From Rhodobacterales bacterium RIFCSPHIGHO2_02_FULL_62_130 (GTDB lineage: Bacteria; Pseudomonadota; Alphaproteobacteria; Rhodobacterales; Rhodobacteraceae), in NCBI GenBank assembly GCA_001828855.1, contig MHZT01000001.1, positions 62,001-126,000 of the forward strand: DNA of 64,000 bases, given 5' to 3'. Numbering within the stretch: position 1 is the stretch's first letter; each line of letters starts with the position of its first letter. Both the position numbers and the translations under genes were made by a program. The notes under the pieces are model-generated. The model was not told where the DNA came from and did no database searches. It was given only the letters and a program-made list of their open reading frames with translations. Positions 61,608 to 64,000 of this stretch are shown here, piece by piece.

Positions 61608-64000
61608 ATGGGTGACGGTGTGACACGGGACGCGATCAGCGAGACCGATATTGCGGTGGTCGGCATGGCGGCACACCTGCCGGGTGCGGCGGATATTGCG
61701 GAATACTGGGCGAACCTTGCGGGCGGTGTTGAGTCGATCCGCGTGCTGTCAGAAGCGGATTTGTTGGCGGCAGTTGAAAGCCCCGCCAAAATGCGGAAGG
61801 CGAATTATGTGCCTTCGGCCGCCGTGCTGGAGGGGTTTGAACAGTTTGACGCCGATTTCTTCGGGTTTTCGCCAAAAGAGGCGGCAACTCTGGACCCCCA
61901 GCACCGCCAGTTCCTTGAGGTGGCGTGGGAGGCGCTGGAAAACGCGGGCCATCCGCCGGAGAATTTCAAGGGCAGCATCGGGGTCTATGCGGGCTGCGGC
62001 ATGGGCAGCTATTTCTATTTCAACCTGTGTTCCAACCCTGATCTGGTCGAACAGACCGGCATGTTCCTGCTGCGCCATACCGGCAATGACAAGGATTTCC
62101 TGTCCACCCGCGTCAGCCATATCTTCGATCTGAAAGGCCCATCGATCAACCTGCAAACGGCCTGTTCCACGTCTTTGGTGGCGGTGCATTATGCCGCGCA
62201 AAGCCTGCTGAACGGCGAATGTGACATGGCGCTGGCGGGGGGCGTGACCATCGAGTTGCCCCATGCGCGCGGCTATCTTTACACCGAGGGCGAGATTTTG
62301 TCGCCGGACGGTCATTGCCACGCCTTTGACCATCGCGCGCAAGGCACGGTGTTCGGGTCGGGCGCGGGCAGTGTGGTGCTGCGACGGGCAAAGGATGCGC
62401 TGCGCGATGGCGATCATATCTGGGCGATCCTGAAAGGGTCGGCGGTGAACAATGATGGCGCGGCCAAGGCGGGCTATCTGGCTCCATCGGTTGACGGGCA
62501 GGCGCGCTGCATCGCCGAAGCGCAGGCGATTGCGGGCGTGACGGGCGATGAGGTGAGTTATGTCGAGTGTCATGGCACCGGCACATACTTGGGTGATCCG
62601 ATCGAGGTGGCGGCGCTGACGGCGGCCTTCCGCGAGACGACCGCTGCGGTTGGGACGTGCCGGATCGGGTCGGTGAAAACCAATATCGGGCATCTGGATA
62701 CGGCGGCGGGGGTGGCCAGCCTGATCAAGGTGGCGCTGTCGCTGCATCACCGGCAGATGCCGCCTAGTCTGGGGTATGAGGCACCGAACCCGTCGATTGA
62801 TTTCGCCGCAAGTCCGTTTGCGGTGAATGACCGGCTGACCGATTGGGCGGCGGATGGGCCGCGGGTGGCGGGGGTGAACTCGCTTGGGGTTGGTGGGACC
62901 AATGCCCATGCGGTGCTGCAAGAAGCGCCTGCGCGGGCGGCGTCAGAGGAAAGCCTGTGGCCGTTTCAGCCGCTGGTGATCTCGGCCAAGTCGCGCGGGG
63001 CGCTGGAGGATGGCGCGCGGCGGCTTGCGGCGCATCTGCGCAGCCATCCCGAACAGGATCTGGCCGATGTGGCCTATACGCTGAAGGAAGGCCGCCGCGC
63101 GTTTGAACGGCGGCGGGTGCTGGTGGCGTCCACCCATGAGGAGGCGGCGGAGTTGCTGGAAGGCGGCGATCCGCGCGGTGTGTTCACCCATGACTATTTG
63201 GGCGATAATCCCGAGGTCGTCTTCATGTTCCCCGGCGGCGGCGCGCAATATGCGGGCATGGCGCGGGATCTGTATGAAACAGAGCCGGTCTTTGCCGACT
63301 GGATGGAGCGCGGGTTGGCGGTGTTGCAGCCGAAACTGGACTACGACCTGCGCGCGGTCTGGCTGCCCGTGAAGGGCGACGAGGCTGCGGCGGCGGATCG
63401 GCTGAAGCGGCCATCGGTGCAACTGCCGCTGATCATGATTACCGAATACGCGCTGGCCAAGCTGTATGAAAGCTGGGGCGTAGTGCCTGCTGCGCTGGTC
63501 GGTCATTCGATGGGCGAGAATACCGCCGCTGCCTTGGCGGGGGTGATGTCGTTTGAAGATTGCATCGGTCTGGTGCTGCTGCGCGGGCAATTGTTCGATA
63601 CGGTGCCAGCGGGGGGGATGCTGTCGGTGCCGCTGGCAGAAGCGCAGGTGCGGGCGCTGCTGACGGGTGATCTGGATATGGCCTCGGTGAATGCGCCGGG
63701 GCTGTGCGTGGTGTCGGGGCCGGATGCGGCGCTGGATGGCTTGGCTTTGCGGTTGGCGGCGGAGGGGGTGGAAACCCAGCGCATCCAGATCGACATCGCG
63801 GCGCATAGCCGGATGCTGGAGCCGATCCTGTCGCGCTTTGGCGATTATCTGCGCGGGGTTGCGCTGCACGCGCCTGCGGTGCCGATCATCTCGAACCGGA
63901 CGGGGGTTGCCTTGACGGCGGCGCAGGCGACGGACCCAGACTATTGGGTCGCGCATCTGCGGAATACGGTGAATTTTCAGGCCTGTATGGCCACGCTGAC
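61608..64000 (+). CDS. Type I polyketide synthase (KS-AT..., truncated by window)
   Basis: The open frame runs from ATG 61608 past the window edge, 797 codons visible. Residues about 12-440 are a ketosynthase with all three active-site residues: Cys186 (TACSTSLVAVH), His322 (ECHGTGT) and His362 (NIGHLD). An acyltransferase follows: VFMFPGGGAQYAGMARDLYE and VGHSMGENTAA with Ser634. The specificity stretch reads IAAHS rather than HAFH (malonyl) or YASH (methylmalonyl). Downstream domains are not visible. RkpA (Sinorhizobium) and WcbR (Burkholderia) are capsule-locus relatives, so it may build a lipid part of the polymer. Confidence 0.93.
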   Translation, partial: MGDGVTRDAISETDIAVVGMAAHLPGAADIAEYWANLAGGVESIRVLSEADLLAAVESPAKMRKANYVPSAAVLEGFEQFDADFFGFSPKEAATLDPQHRQFLEVAWEALENAGHPPENFKGSIGVYAGCGMGSYFYFNLCSNPDLVEQTGMFLLRHTGNDKDFLSTRVSHIFDLKGPSINLQTACSTSLVAVHYAAQSLLNGECDMALAGGVTIELPHARGYLYTEGEILSPDGHCHAFDHRAQGTVFGSGAGSVVLRRAKDALRDGDHIWAILKGSAVNNDGAAKAGYLAPSVDGQARCIAEAQAIAGVTGDEVSYVECHGTGTYLGDPIEVAALTAAFRETTAAVGTCRIGSVKTNIGHLDTAAGVASLIKVALSLHHRQMPPSLGYEAPNPSIDFAASPFAVNDRLTDWAADGPRVAGVNSLGVGGTNAHAVLQEAPARAASEESLWPFQPLVISAKSRGALEDGARRLAAHLRSHPEQDLADVAYTLKEGRRAFERRRVLVASTHEEAAELLEGGDPRGVFTHDYLGDNPEVVFMFPGGGAQYAGMARDLYETEPVFADWMERGLAVLQPKLDYDLRAVWLPVKGDEAAAADRLKRPSVQLPLIMITEYALAKLYESWGVVPAALVGHSMGENTAAALAGVMSFEDCIGLVLLRGQLFDTVPAGGMLSVPLAEAQVRALLTGDLDMASVNAPGLCVVSGPDAALDGLALRLAAEGVETQRIQIDIAAHSRMLEPILSRFGDYLRGVALHAPAVPIISNRTGVALTAAQATDPDYWVAHLRNTVNFQACMATL

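Noticed and set aside
62943-63956. 337-residue open frame antisense to the polyketide synthase
   Set aside because: The sense frame shows intact KS and AT motifs; the antisense product is low-complexity.
1-64000. tRNA, rRNA, integrase, transposase or phage genes
   Set aside because: I looked for cloverleaf-like sequences in gaps and for mobile-element proteins in all frames and saw none; a covariance-model scan would settle the tRNA question.

Overview
The window is GC-rich, densely packed DNA from an alphaproteobacterium, almost certainly a member of the Rhodobacteraceae close to Rhodobacter and its relatives. Pointers are a RpoE-ChrR pair that resembles the Rhodobacter sphaeroides singlet-oxygen regulators down to every zinc ligand, an adjacent furan-fatty-acid-like operon, a MutL with its own endonuclease motif, CtrA-type boxes, and lolA beside ftsK. 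No tRNA, rRNA, insertion sequence, prophage or CRISPR array was seen.

Layout. 1-6900: tail of a gene (perhaps lspA), a BamF/DUF3035 lipoprotein, an active/inactive pair of M16 peptidases, mutL, rmuC and hutD. 6900-11150: chrR and rpoE, diverging from a flavin oxidoreductase, a DUF1365 protein and an SDR that look like the RpoE regulon for furan fatty acids. 11300-20560: rsmB, an SDHAF4-like gene, dapB, then a translation and RNA-decay block (rbfA, truB, rpsO, pnp) interrupted by a DUF2233 protein, a DUF1643 protein and an RTX repeat protein. 20700-26600: dadA, a 1-Cys peroxiredoxin, an aldehyde dehydrogenase and a trimethylamine-dehydrogenase-like flavoprotein, with an intergenic region full of candidate operators. 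26700-31300: a tight minus-strand operon (ggt, msrC-type GAF protein, GFA protein, LysE exporter, homocysteine methyltransferase, pseudouridine synthase) with a glutathione/methionine theme. 31500-44080: STAS and anti-sigma kinase pair, hspQ, a lytic transglycosylase, lolA, ftsK, an aminotransferase, an amidase, a UbiH-like hydroxylase, a Trm112/LON/YbbN operon and an SGNH esterase.

44150-64000 is one large cell-surface polysaccharide locus: two glycosyltransferases, a Wzx-type flippase, the complete dTDP-rhamnose set (rmlC, B, D, A), an ExoY-like initiating transferase, a Wzz-like chain-length protein and its separate BY-kinase-like ATPase, a family 2 glycosyltransferase, a fusion of a Gfo/Idh/MocA dehydrogenase with an extended SDR, a WecB/TagA/CpsF transferase, an acyltransferase, a Wzy/ligase-like membrane protein, and the start (KS-AT) of a type I polyketide synthase cut by the window edge. 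Together these describe Wzy-dependent synthesis of a rhamnose-containing exopolysaccharide or capsule with possible lipid or polyketide modification.

Between genes, a family of at least seven short palindromes (core GGTGCGTGA..TCACGCACC) sits at gene 3' ends and in two cases supplies the stop codon. With other intergenic repeats, these are the most unusual non-coding features. The strongest candidates for something new are the palindrome family, the dehydrogenase-epimerase fusion, the polyketide synthase inside the polysaccharide locus, and the operator-rich region at 24480-24600.
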